Assembly: GCF_030547545.1 (NCBI RefSeq)
Contig: NZ_JAUOQE010000002.1
Location: 1-64,000, forward strand
Direction of reading: 5' to 3'
Source of the DNA: Amphritea sp. 1_MG-2023
GTDB taxonomy: Bacteria > Pseudomonadota > Gammaproteobacteria > Pseudomonadales > Balneatricaceae
Length of the DNA: 64,000 bases
Shown here: one piece after another, positions 55,621-64,000 of the stretch
Layout of the letters: every line of letters begins with the position of its first letter
How positions within the stretch are numbered: position 1 is the stretch's first letter
Notes under the pieces: generated by a model
Databases searched by the model: none
What the model saw: the letters and a program-made list of their open reading frames with translations, nothing else
Told to the model about the DNA's origin: nothing
Made by a program: the position numbers and the translations under genes

Positions 55621-56391
55621 ATGAACGCACAACTGAAAGAGGCCTTACCGGCGCTCAGTCGGGATGAATTTGAACAGGCGTTGCGGGCTAAAGGGGCGTT
55701 TTATCACACCGAACACCCTTACCATGTGGCGATGTACAACGGTGATTGCAGCAAGGAACAGATTCAAGGTTGGGTCGCGAACCGTTTTTACTATCAGATC
55801 TCGATTCCCCTCAAAGATGCCGCGATTATGGCTAATTGCCCTGACCGTGACGTGCGTCGTCACTGGGTTCAGCGGGTGTTGGATCACGATGGTTATGATG
55901 GCGCGGTGGGTGGCATCGAAGCTTGGCTGCGTTTAGGCGAAGCCGTGGGTTTGAGCCGCGAAGAGATTCTGTCGCAAGAGCATGTGTTGCCGGGGGTTCG
56001 TTTTGCCGTCGATGCCTATGTTAATTTCGCCCGACGGGCCACGTGGCAAGAAGCCGCGAGTTCATCGCTCACCGAACTGTTTGCCCCAACGATTCATCAA
56101 AATCGGTTAGACACTTGGCCGACCCACTATCCTTGGATTAAAGAGGAGGGCTATCAGTATTTTCGTGGCCGCCTAACGGAAGCCCGTCGCGATGTGGCCC
56201 ACGGGTTGGATATTACGCTGGATCATTACACCACCCGTGAGCAGCAGGAACGGATGCTAAATATCTTACAGTTCAAATTGGATGTGCTCTGGAGCATGCT
56301 CGATGCGATGACCATGGCCTATGAACTGAAGCGACCGCCGTATCATACGGTCACCGAAGAAAAGATCTATCACAAAGGCCTATTCGCATGA
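55621..56391 (+). CDS. pqqC: PQQ synthase PqqC
   Basis: A 256-residue all-helical oxidase of the TenA/PqqC family that performs the last ring closure and eight-electron oxidation to PQQ. Motifs include [33 protein letters not shown] (about 27-60), [23 protein letters not shown] and [31 protein letters not shown] before ATG. It overlaps pqqD by 4 bases. Confidence 0.96.
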   Translation: MNAQLKEALPALSRDEFEQALRAKGAFYHTEHPYHVAMYNGDCSKEQIQGWVANRFYYQISIPLKDAAIMANCPDRDVRRHWVQRVLDHDGYDGAVGGIEAWLRLGEAVGLSREEILSQEHVLPGVRFAVDAYVNFARRATWQEAASSSLTELFAPTIHQNRLDTWPTHYPWIKEEGYQYFRGRLTEARRDVAHGLDITLDHYTTREQQERMLNILQFKLDVLWSMLDAMTMAYELKRPPYHTVTEEKIYHKGLFA

Positions 56392-56669
56392 GCGGCGTTG
56401 AGATTACCCCAGATCAGACCCCGGTATTAAGCCGAATGTTTCGCTTTCAATGGGAGAAAGCACAGGATAGTTATGTGCTGCTCTATCCTGAAGGGATGGT
56501 TAAACTCAACGGCCCCGCGGGTGAAGTGCTAGCCCTAGTGGACGGGCAGCGTACTGTAACCGATATTATCCAGAGCCTGCAGGCGAAGTTCCCCGATGCT
56601 GACGGGATCGAGCAAGATATTCTGGAATTCTTAGGAGATGCCCGTGAGCAACGCTGGATCAGCCTGTAA
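56388..56669 (+). CDS. pqqD: PQQ peptide chaperone PqqD
   Basis: A 93-residue winged-helix-like RiPP recognition protein ([52 protein letters not shown]). It binds PqqA and presents it to PqqE. Start overlaps pqqC stop (ATGA) and its end overlaps the pqqE start by about 26-32 bases, so the three are translationally coupled. Confidence 0.95.
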   Translation: MSGVEITPDQTPVLSRMFRFQWEKAQDSYVLLYPEGMVKLNGPAGEVLALVDGQRTVTDIIQSLQAKFPDADGIEQDILEFLGDAREQRWISL

Positions 56670-57807
56670 CGGTCAGCCATCACTAAATGCGGTGCCGACC
56701 CATGGTCAGCCGCTGTGGTTGCTCGCCGAACTTACCTATAAATGCCCACTGCAGTGCCCTTACTGCGCCAATCCAACCAATTTCGCCAGCAAGACCGATG
56801 AGTTAACCACCGCCGAGTGGGTCGATGTGTTCACCCAAGCCCGTGAATTGGGCGCTGCACAGTTAGGTTTTTCAGGCGGTGAGCCGTTGGTGCGCCAAGA
56901 CTTAGCGGAATTGATCAGTGAAGCACGGCAGTTGGGTTACTACACCAACCTGATTACCTCTGGGGTAGGCTTAAACGAACATAAAATTGCCGATTTTTGT
57001 GAAGCGGGGCTGGATCATATTCAGGTCAGCTTTCAGGCGGCCGATCCCGAGGTCAACAACCTGCTGGCGGGTTCGAAAAAAGCCTTTCAGCAAAAACTAA
57101 AGATGGCCCGAGAAGTGAAAGCTCAGGGTTACCCGATGGTGCTCAACTTTGTTACCCATCGGCATAATATTGATCAGATCGATCGTATTATCGAGCTGTG
57201 TGTCGAACTTGAAGCGGATTATGTCGAGCTGGCCACCTGTCAGTATTATGGCTGGGCTTATGAAAACCGGAATAACCTGCTGCCTACGCGGGCGCAGTTG
57301 GAGCGGGCCGAGCGCATCACCAATGAATACCGTGATCGCTTAGCCGCCGCCGGTAACCCGATCAAAATCATCTTTGTCACACCGGATTATTATGAAGAGC
57401 GACCCAAAGGCTGCATGAATGGCTGGGGGCAGGTGTTTTTAACCGTCACGCCGGATGGCACTGCCTTGCCTTGTCATAGTGCGCGGATGTTGCCGGTCGA
57501 GTTTCCCAATGTGAAGGAGCAAAGCATCGAGCAGATCTGGAACCGCTCGAACGGCTTTAACCACTTCCGGGGTTATGAGTGGATGAAAGAGCCCTGTGTC
57601 TCCTGCGATGAGAAAGAGAAAGACTTTGGCGGCTGTCGTTGTCAGGCCTTTATGCTCACCGGCGATGCCAATAATGCCGATCCGGTGTGCAGTAAATCCC
57701 CCCATCACGATCTCATTGTGCAGGCACGTGAAGAAGCCGAGTTACCCACGCATCAAGAACCGATCTTCCGTAACGAGCGCAACTCACGGGTGTTTGCCAA
57801 GAGTTGA
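56644..57807 (+). CDS. pqqE: PQQ radical SAM enzyme PqqE
   Basis: A 387-residue radical SAM/SPASM enzyme: the CxxxCxxC cluster in [17 protein letters not shown] (about 33-40), [13 protein letters not shown], and a SPASM domain with clustered cysteines ([39 protein letters not shown]). It forms the carbon-carbon bond between Glu and Tyr of PqqA. I prefer GTG 56644, six bases after AGGAG; ATG 56638 in frame is too close to that ribosome site. Both lie inside pqqD. Confidence 0.95.
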   Translation: MSNAGSACNGQPSLNAVPTHGQPLWLLAELTYKCPLQCPYCANPTNFASKTDELTTAEWVDVFTQARELGAAQLGFSGGEPLVRQDLAELISEARQLGYYTNLITSGVGLNEHKIADFCEAGLDHIQVSFQAADPEVNNLLAGSKKAFQQKLKMAREVKAQGYPMVLNFVTHRHNIDQIDRIIELCVELEADYVELATCQYYGWAYENRNNLLPTRAQLERAERITNEYRDRLAAAGNPIKIIFVTPDYYEERPKGCMNGWGQVFLTVTPDGTALPCHSARMLPVEFPNVKEQSIEQIWNRSNGFNHFRGYEWMKEPCVSCDEKEKDFGGCRCQAFMLTGDANNADPVCSKSPHHDLIVQAREEAELPTHQEPIFRNERNSRVFAKS

Positions 57808-57854
57808 TATGTTAGCCTGCAAGGCTTAGTTAACCCTGTGGATGAGAGCCCGTT

Positions 57855-59888
57855 ATGCCCCAATATGGTTTTTTAAACTCGACACTATCCGCCGCCAATG
57901 CGGTGGCTGCAGGACTGGAATACGGCCAATTACAGGCGGTGGCTGAGGGGCTTTTCTGGGTTGAATATCGGCCAGATGAGGGGCGGAATTTACTGATTCA
58001 GCGTGGCTGGAACGGCGATATCCATTGCTTAACTCCGGCGGGATTCAGCGTACGCAGTTGCGTATATGAATATGGGGGTAAAAGTTGGTGCCCCGTGGGC
58101 AATCGGTTGGCATTTGTGAATGCCGCGGATCAGCAGATCTGGCTACAGCAGGGCGGTCAAATGCCTTTGCAGCTTACCCAAACTCTTGATTGCCGTTATG
58201 GCGACCTAATCTTTGATCAACCTCGTCAACGATTGCTAGCGGTGCAGGAACAAGCCAGCGATGATCCTACTCAACCGCTACATCGAATAGTGGCGGTGGA
58301 TATTAACACTGGGGCGGTCACTGTGTTGGTCAGCGGCGATGATTTCTATGCCGCGCCCGTGCTAAGCCCCGATGGCCAGCAGTTGGCTTGGATCAGTTGG
58401 AATCATCCGCATATGCCTTGGGTGAGCACCCAGCTCAATCTGGCCCGTATCGCTTCAGCCAGTACACCTAAGCAAGTGCCTAGTGATACGCAGAGCGATA
58501 AAATAAACCCCGCCAGTGGCTTAATCGAGCATCGAGTGCTGGCCGGTGAGACGATGCAAGAGTCTTTGCAACAGCCGCGTTTCTTAAGCGATAACAGTTT
58601 AGTGGCGATCAGTGATATTTCTGGCTGGTGGAATTTATACCGTTATCTATTTGATGATGTTAATAATAAACCACAAAAACACGCCGTAGAGGCTGCAGCA
58701 CCTACGCTCAATACATCCGAAATATCAGCATCGAACAACCTGTTAACAGGGAGCGGGGCAGATGGCGTTCGAGCCGAGCTTCTGTGGTCTCGAACAAATG
58801 ACTTCGGTTTGCCATCCTGGCAACTGGGTGTGTCCACCTGGGATCAACTGGATGAACAGCGCCAAGTGGCCTGCTATATGCAACAGGGAGAGGGGCGCTT
58901 GGCTATCAACACCGCCTCGGGTGAGGTTCGGCTAGCCGAGCAGTTTAGCCTGTTTCGTCACATCTGTTGTTATCAAGGGCGTATCTACTGCATCGCATCG
59001 GCGAAAGATCGTTCCGCGGCCATCGTCGAGTTAGTGCCAGCGCAACTGGGCGAGCAAAGTCAGCTTAACCTGATAGCCGGCGGTCAGCGGCCCGAGAGTA
59101 AGGTCGCCTTACCGCAACCGATCGGTTATCCGGTGGCGGGGGAAACCGCCTATGGCTTTCTCTATCTGCCCTTATCGGCCACTGAATCGACTGAAGACTC
59201 GACCGTGCGGCCACCCTTGCTTGTGTTCAGTCATGGTGGCCCAACCGCGGCGACCTATCCACTCTATAACCCGAAAATTCAGTTTTGGACCAGCCGGGGC
59301 TTTGCCGTGGTCGATCTTAATTATCGTGGCAGTACCGGTTATGGCCGTGATTATCGCCTGCGGCTGGCGGGGAGTTGGGGGCAAACCGATTGGCAGGATG
59401 CCGAAGCCGCAGTGGATTATCTGGCTGAAAAGAACCTGATCGATCCCGCCCATGTGTTTATTCGCGGCGGTAGTGCCGGCGGGTATACCACCCTATGTGC
59501 ACTGGCCTTTAGTGATCGCTTTAAAGGCGGGGCGAGTTATTACGGCGTCAGTGATCCGATGGCACTCACCCGCGATACCCATAAATTTGAAAGCCATTAC
59601 TTAGATTGGCTGATCGGTGATCCACAACAGCAGGCCGAGCTATATCGGCAACGCAGCCCACTTGTGCATGCGGATCAAATCAACTGCCCGATGATCTTCT
59701 TTCAAGGTGGCCAAGATAAAGTCGTGGTGCCACAGCAAACCGACGTGATGGTGAATGCTTTAAAACAGCGTGGCATCGCGGTGGAATACCATCTTTACCC
59801 AGATGAACAGCACGGCTTTCGCCAAGCCAGCAACCAAGTGCACAGCCTCGAAGCGGAGCTGCAATTTTATCAGCGTCTTCTGACTTGA
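57855..59888 (+). CDS. S9 family prolyl-oligopeptidase linked to the pqq operon
   Basis: A 677-residue protein: an N-terminal seven-bladed propeller (about 20-420) and a C-terminal alpha/beta-hydrolase (about 425-675) with catalytic triad Ser540 (RGGSAGGYTT), Asp621 (QGGQDKVVVP) and His653 (DEQHGFRQ). No signal peptide, so cytoplasmic. It starts 47 bases after pqqE. Peptidases of this type occur at the end of pqq operons in pseudomonads and related bacteria, possibly helping release modified Glu-Tyr from PqqA or recycling peptide; the usual protease gene pqqF is not present here. Gene symbol left open. Confidence 0.9.
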   Translation: MPQYGFLNSTLSAANAVAAGLEYGQLQAVAEGLFWVEYRPDEGRNLLIQRGWNGDIHCLTPAGFSVRSCVYEYGGKSWCPVGNRLAFVNAADQQIWLQQGGQMPLQLTQTLDCRYGDLIFDQPRQRLLAVQEQASDDPTQPLHRIVAVDINTGAVTVLVSGDDFYAAPVLSPDGQQLAWISWNHPHMPWVSTQLNLARIASASTPKQVPSDTQSDKINPASGLIEHRVLAGETMQESLQQPRFLSDNSLVAISDISGWWNLYRYLFDDVNNKPQKHAVEAAAPTLNTSEISASNNLLTGSGADGVRAELLWSRTNDFGLPSWQLGVSTWDQLDEQRQVACYMQQGEGRLAINTASGEVRLAEQFSLFRHICCYQGRIYCIASAKDRSAAIVELVPAQLGEQSQLNLIAGGQRPESKVALPQPIGYPVAGETAYGFLYLPLSATESTEDSTVRPPLLVFSHGGPTAATYPLYNPKIQFWTSRGFAVVDLNYRGSTGYGRDYRLRLAGSWGQTDWQDAEAAVDYLAEKNLIDPAHVFIRGGSAGGYTTLCALAFSDRFKGGASYYGVSDPMALTRDTHKFESHYLDWLIGDPQQQAELYRQRSPLVHADQINCPMIFFQGGQDKVVVPQQTDVMVNALKQRGIAVEYHLYPDEQHGFRQASNQVHSLEAELQFYQRLLT

Positions 59889-60355
59889 TGCGCTTATCTT
59901 CTGCTACAGTGCGCGGCACCGGGACATGAATAGCGATCAAGCGTACAGCGCAAGCATGCTGGGAGCGCAGCGAATCTAAATATGAGCACGTATGGGGTGA
60001 CGCAATCGATCGATAAAAAGGGAACTCATGGTGTACATCCTTGTACTGTCTTTCTGCAGTATGATTTGAGTTTTTCAAGGAAAGAGGACACACTGAGTTT
60101 TCGTGCTTGCCCGTTTATTCGGTTGGTGATAATTTGATCATCTATAAAATCAATAGGTTATTGATTTACACGTTTATAGGCCACTCGTCATCGAAATAGT
60201 GTGCACGCACGCTTTTCTGGAAGGGAATAGTCAAACTATGGAAGGTTTCAGAATGAAATCAGTTGGTTATAAGCACAAGCCCAGTGAGTTCTCGCCAGTA
60301 TATCAGGCACGCGCAGGAATAAGCTGTTAACCTCTCGTCATAGATTGGAGAAATC
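59889..60355. other. 467-base gap at the border to accessory DNA
   Basis: No gene found. The base composition falls towards AT from about 60050. It holds AAATCAATA/TATTGATTT, a 9-bp inverted repeat with a 3-base centre (60147-60167), and, just before the next gene, GCTGTTAACC (60324-60333), which weakly resembles an integron cassette junction. No clear terminator follows the peptidase gene. Confidence 0.5.
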
Positions 60356-61402
60356 TTGAAACGAATTAAGCGAAATCCAGAGAAGTTCGAAGTAATAGAT
60401 TTATTTACTGCTTTGGGCCGTGAGCATGGATACAAACTAAGCGTTGAAGAAGATGCGGATGACTTTATTGAACGCATTGGTAACTCTCTAAAGGCGTCTA
60501 AGGATAACCCTAACCTCTTACACGGAAAGAGAGTTGAATCGCTTTTTGCTCATGTCGCTGGGGCATTAGGTAATTGCCGCCTAATAAAACAAGAAGATAG
60601 TGGAGAGGCATTTACTACAGAGCAGGATATTCAGGCTCCGGATTATAAGGTAATACTCAACGACGGAAGTCAGTATTTTATTGAGGTGAAAAACTGTCAC
60701 TTCCCTAATTTCAAGTCGCCTTACCCTTTCAAAAAGGACTATCTAAGAAAGGTTGAGAACTACGCTGAGCTGCACAATACGCCTCTATTATTCGCAGTTT
60801 ACTTTTCACGACACAATAAATGGTTCCTGTTACGTAAAGAATCTCTAATCGAGCAGAAAAATCGATATGTTACAGATTTCATAAATGCTACGGCACAAAA
60901 CGAGATGGCTTTATTAGGTGATCGTACAATCGGTACAGAACCAGATCTATCAATAGAGTTACTTGCTGACCCCACAAAAGAGGCAAAGGTCAACGAGAAT
61001 GGAGAAGCAAATTTTATTATCGGTGGCGTGAAGATATATAGCTCTGATCGGGAAGTCACGGATAACTTGGAAAAGTCGATTGCTTTCTACCTCATGAGAT
61101 TTGGTACTTGGGTTGAGAGTGAAGCTGAAGGTTTATTTGATGATGGTGAGTTTTCAGGTGCTAAATATATATACTCGCCAGATTGCCCTCCTGAGGGACA
61201 GAACTTTTCCATGATTGGTGAGTTAAGCTCAATGGTAAGTGCATCGTATGGAGAGCAAACCACTTACGAACAGAGTGTCATTGCATTAGATACGAATCTG
61301 GACCCTGGTGTATTTTCCGTAAAGATCCCTGAAGGTTATAAAGGGAAGGACTTGCCACTATGGCAGTTTATAATGCAACCAAATCCAGATTTTAAAGGCT
61401 AA
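60356..61402 (+). CDS. PD-(D/E)XK nuclease-like protein of unknown role
   Basis: A 348-residue soluble protein. Glu61 (KRVESLFAHV), Asp96 (APDYKVIL), and Glu110-Val-Lys112 (YFIEVKNC) have the order and spacing of the PD-(D/E)XK nuclease core: E, then D and ExK on adjacent strands. Residues 1-50 are basic/helical and 180-348 show no family I know. The start is TTG 60356, with GGAG seven bases upstream and no early ATG. The gene is more AT-rich than its neighbours and abuts an IS110 element, which suggests horizontal gain. A defence or restriction role is possible but unproven. Confidence 0.7.
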   Translation: MKRIKRNPEKFEVIDLFTALGREHGYKLSVEEDADDFIERIGNSLKASKDNPNLLHGKRVESLFAHVAGALGNCRLIKQEDSGEAFTTEQDIQAPDYKVILNDGSQYFIEVKNCHFPNFKSPYPFKKDYLRKVENYAELHNTPLLFAVYFSRHNKWFLLRKESLIEQKNRYVTDFINATAQNEMALLGDRTIGTEPDLSIELLADPTKEAKVNENGEANFIIGGVKIYSSDREVTDNLEKSIAFYLMRFGTWVESEAEGLFDDGEFSGAKYIYSPDCPPEGQNFSMIGELSSMVSASYGEQTTYEQSVIALDTNLDPGVFSVKIPEGYKGKDLPLWQFIMQPNPDFKG

Positions 61403-61431
61403 CAAGTGACTGTGGTGTTCTGTCAATAATA

Positions 61432-62640
<1,209 letters not shown>

Positions 62641-62642
62641 AA

Positions 62643-63005
62643 ATGACGCAAAAAAGCGTCCAACATACTCCGCAGTTTATGCGGGCGTTAAATTTAGAGG
62701 AGTGGATCATCGATATTTCAACGGGCGTAAATATAATTGTAGGTTTAATCGCAGCCTTGTCCGCAATTTATGCAAGCCGCTCGGCTAAACAAGCTGAAAA
62801 ATCGAACTACATTGGCCGTTTGAATGCTTTGTTAGCACTCCGTCTGCATTATCTAGAGTTAATTGGGAAGAGACTGTCATTCATGGAGCAGTTTAAAGAT
62901 ACTGAAGGTGGGGAAAAAGCATTCGAATCATTTGCTAATCTTGATTCAAAACTACGTCAAGTAAATAAAGAAATTGAAAGTTACCATGATAAGGTAGTGA
63001 AATAA
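62643..63005 (+). CDS. Small single-pass membrane protein, unknown
   Basis: A frame of 120 codons; ATG 62679 (MRALNLEEWIIDIS) is an alternative start. One membrane helix (STGVNIIVGLIAALSAIYAS, about 26-46) is followed by a charged, probably coiled-coil cytoplasmic part (SAKQAEKSNYIGRL ... DSKLRQVNKEIESYHDKVVK). I recognise no family; similar one-helix, coiled-coil proteins occur among integron cassette genes. It lies directly beyond the IS110 element, and its first codons could be a fusion with flanking sequence. Confidence 0.55.
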   Translation: MTQKSVQHTPQFMRALNLEEWIIDISTGVNIIVGLIAALSAIYASRSAKQAEKSNYIGRLNALLALRLHYLELIGKRLSFMEQFKDTEGGEKAFESFANLDSKLRQVNKEIESYHDKVVK

Positions 63006-63190
63006 TGAATTTAACAAGGCACAGCAGTTGCTCTAGTGGTCATTACACGATGAAGGAGGTAGGCGATTATGTTGGGGTTCTTCTACAATGAGTCAAAGAA
63101 TAGCGGGTACCGCACGATGCAAAACCTGACCCTTAAGTGCTTAAGTTCCTCGCTTTACGTGCCACTTATCAGAGCGTCCGCTCTTTGACG

Positions 63191-63221
63191 AGACCTGCTA
63201 ACAGGTGCTATACATAGGTCT
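63191..63221 (+). promoter_or_regulatory. Palindromic operator/promoter of the toxin-antitoxin pair
   Basis: ACCTG-ctaa-CAGGT (63193-63206) is a palindrome, followed by the TATACAT -10-like element and AGGTCT (63216-63221), which mirrors AGACCT at 63191-63196. It lies 20-50 bases before the antitoxin start, where Phd/YefM-type antitoxins bind to repress their own operon. Confidence 0.55.
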
Positions 63222-63240
63222 TTAAAGAAAGGCTTTTATC

Positions 63241-63507
63241 ATGAAAACAAAATTTTCCGAAGATATTATTCCGTTGTCTGACCTAAAGGTTAATCCTGGT
63301 AAGGTTGTAAACCATGCAAAGGACACGCATAGACCAGTACTAGTCACTAGCCGAGGGCGTGGAGTTGCTGTTGTCCAAGGACTCGATGATTACGAAAGCA
63401 CCCAAGAAGAACTTGAATTCGTTAAGGCTGTGGCTCAAGGGTTAATAGAGATAAAGGAAGGTGAAGTTACCGATATCATTGATGTGAAAAAACAATTGGG
63501 TCTATAG
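63241..63507 (+). CDS. Antitoxin, Phd/YefM family
   Basis: An 88-residue protein with the Phd/YefM DNA-binding N-terminus (IIPLSDLKVNPGKVVNHAKDTHRPVLVTSRGRGVAVVQGLDDYE, about 9-52) and an acidic C-terminal toxin-binding tail (IEIKEGEVTDIIDVKKQLGL). It neutralises the toxin encoded 3 bases downstream and should repress the operon through the palindrome at 63191. AAGAAAGG is at ribosome-site distance. Confidence 0.9.
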   Translation: MKTKFSEDIIPLSDLKVNPGKVVNHAKDTHRPVLVTSRGRGVAVVQGLDDYESTQEELEFVKAVAQGLIEIKEGEVTDIIDVKKQLGL

Positions 63508-63510
63508 TTC

Positions 63511-63801
63511 GTGAACATTTCTTTTTCTAAGTCAGCGATTGATGACCTTAAAAGTATCAAAGAGTATTACCAGGAGCAGGGTGTACCGCAAATAGGCCAA
63601 AACTTCGTAGAGGTAATTGTTGAACACATAGAAACGCTTAAGACCCATCCTGATATCGGTAGGGTCGTCCCCGAGTTTAGCGATGACTCTATCCGTGAAC
63701 TTATTCATTCTCCGTTTCGGATTGTCTATCTTCGTGAAAGTGAATCAATCAATATTATTAGAGTATGGCGTAGTGAACGGTTGCTTAAGTTACTAAGTTA
63801 G
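63511..63801 (+). CDS. RelE/ParE-family toxin
   Basis: A 96-residue protein of the ParE/RelE fold (ISFSKSAIDDLKSIKEYYQEQ; HIETLKTHPDIGRVVPEF; RELIHSPFRIVYLRESESINIIRVWRSERLL). The final R-x-x-R region and the EYY helix look like ParE-type gyrase poisons more than RelE ribonucleases, though the class is not certain. GTG start 63511, three bases after the antitoxin stop, so the pair is one operon. Confidence 0.88.
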   Translation: MNISFSKSAIDDLKSIKEYYQEQGVPQIGQNFVEVIVEHIETLKTHPDIGRVVPEFSDDSIRELIHSPFRIVYLRESESINIIRVWRSERLLKLLS

Positions 63802-63808
63802 AAGAGTT

Positions 63809-63830
63809 AAAAGGGTCAAAGCCCTTTTTT
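63809..63830 (+). terminator. Terminator of the toxin-antitoxin operon
   Basis: AAAAGGG (63809-63815), loop TCAAAG, CCCTTTT with further T (63822-63830). The stem is AT-rich but has a good T-run, seven bases after the toxin stop. Confidence 0.65.
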
Positions 63831-63888
63831 ACAAGAGCGAGCAGAGACCGGCATACCTAAACGGACGTTGGCATATCAAGAGATAATT

Positions 63889-63910
63889 AAAGGGGTCAAA
63901 GCCCTTTTCT
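63889..63910 (+). repeat. Second copy of the toxin operon hairpin
   Basis: The core GGTCAAAGCCCTTTT of the hairpin at 63809 recurs here (AAAGGGGTCAAAGCCCTTTTC), 80 bases downstream, suggesting a short duplication or two cassette ends. The remaining bases to 64000 show no gene. Confidence 0.55.
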
Positions 63911-64000
63911 GAGGATCTCATCTGGACAGCAGCTACAGGCTATTTTCAGATAAGTGAGAAAACGGATATTAACGTGTCAATATGACTGGATAAATTTATG

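Noticed and set aside
60147-60167. AAATCAATA/TATTGATTT inverted repeat as an attachment site
   Set aside because: No second copy was found and no integrase is nearby; too short to claim.

Overview
The window looks like chromosomal DNA of a marine-type gammaproteobacterium, probably an Oceanospirillaceae/Oceanospirillales relative. This is inferred from the gene set (TRAP transporters with NtrC-type control, 180-kDa-class NAD-glutamate dehydrogenase, ArgP/ArgO, HrpB, RlmJ, ArfB, PQQ-dependent alcohol oxidation) and not from any marker gene. No rRNA, tRNA or CRISPR array was seen. Most of the window is core-like with about 50% GC; the last 4 kb is more AT-rich and accessory.

Layout. 1-8050: a carboxylate sensing and uptake island. 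It holds a DctP-like receptor tied to a truncated sensor gene, a DctB/DctD-like two-component system, and a DctPQM TRAP transporter behind a well-formed sigma-54 promoter with palindromic upstream sites. 8367-13193: the large NAD-glutamate dehydrogenase. 13743-18982: a minus-strand signalling group (periplasmic binding protein, a 1042-residue AraC regulator carrying a WH/TPR extension, and a response regulator with a degenerate ATPase). 19150-29941: mostly housekeeping genes (AGCS symporter, HrpB helicase, two pirin-type proteins, TSUP exporter, LysR regulator, glutathionyl-hydroquinone reductase) plus a candidate small RNA. 30004-34962: a DAACS symporter with its own PBP-histidine kinase/NtrC-type regulator pair, a second sigma-54 promoter and TTTGGTTATAACCAAA-like sites.

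35058-59888: a dispersed alcohol-oxidation and PQQ region. It has a PQQ alcohol dehydrogenase with the Asp-X-Asp signature of lanthanide enzymes, preceded by an IS5-type MITE; an ExaC-like aldehyde dehydrogenase; an AraC and an OmpR-type regulator; an outer-membrane channel-like protein; a quinohemoprotein alcohol dehydrogenase of the calcium type; and pqqABCDE followed by an S9 peptidase. Interleaved are rlmJ, argP/argO, two diguanylate cyclases, a PAS chemoreceptor and arfB. Together the two dehydrogenases, the aldehyde dehydrogenase and the cofactor genes would oxidise alcohols to acids in periplasm and cytoplasm; pqqF and a dedicated cytochrome c550 gene are not in the window.

60356-64000: accessory DNA with a stand-alone PD-(D/E)XK nuclease-like protein, an IS110-family element whose structured 5' noncoding end is a candidate bridge RNA, a small membrane protein and a Phd/ParE-type toxin-antitoxin pair. 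Short motifs next to the stop codons resemble integron attC ends, so this stretch may be a decayed cassette array.

The most unusual items are the AraC-WH/TPR fusion, the IS110 element with its probable guide RNA, the paired Ln/Ca-type dehydrogenases, the candidate sRNA at 24967-25036 and the IS5-like MITE.
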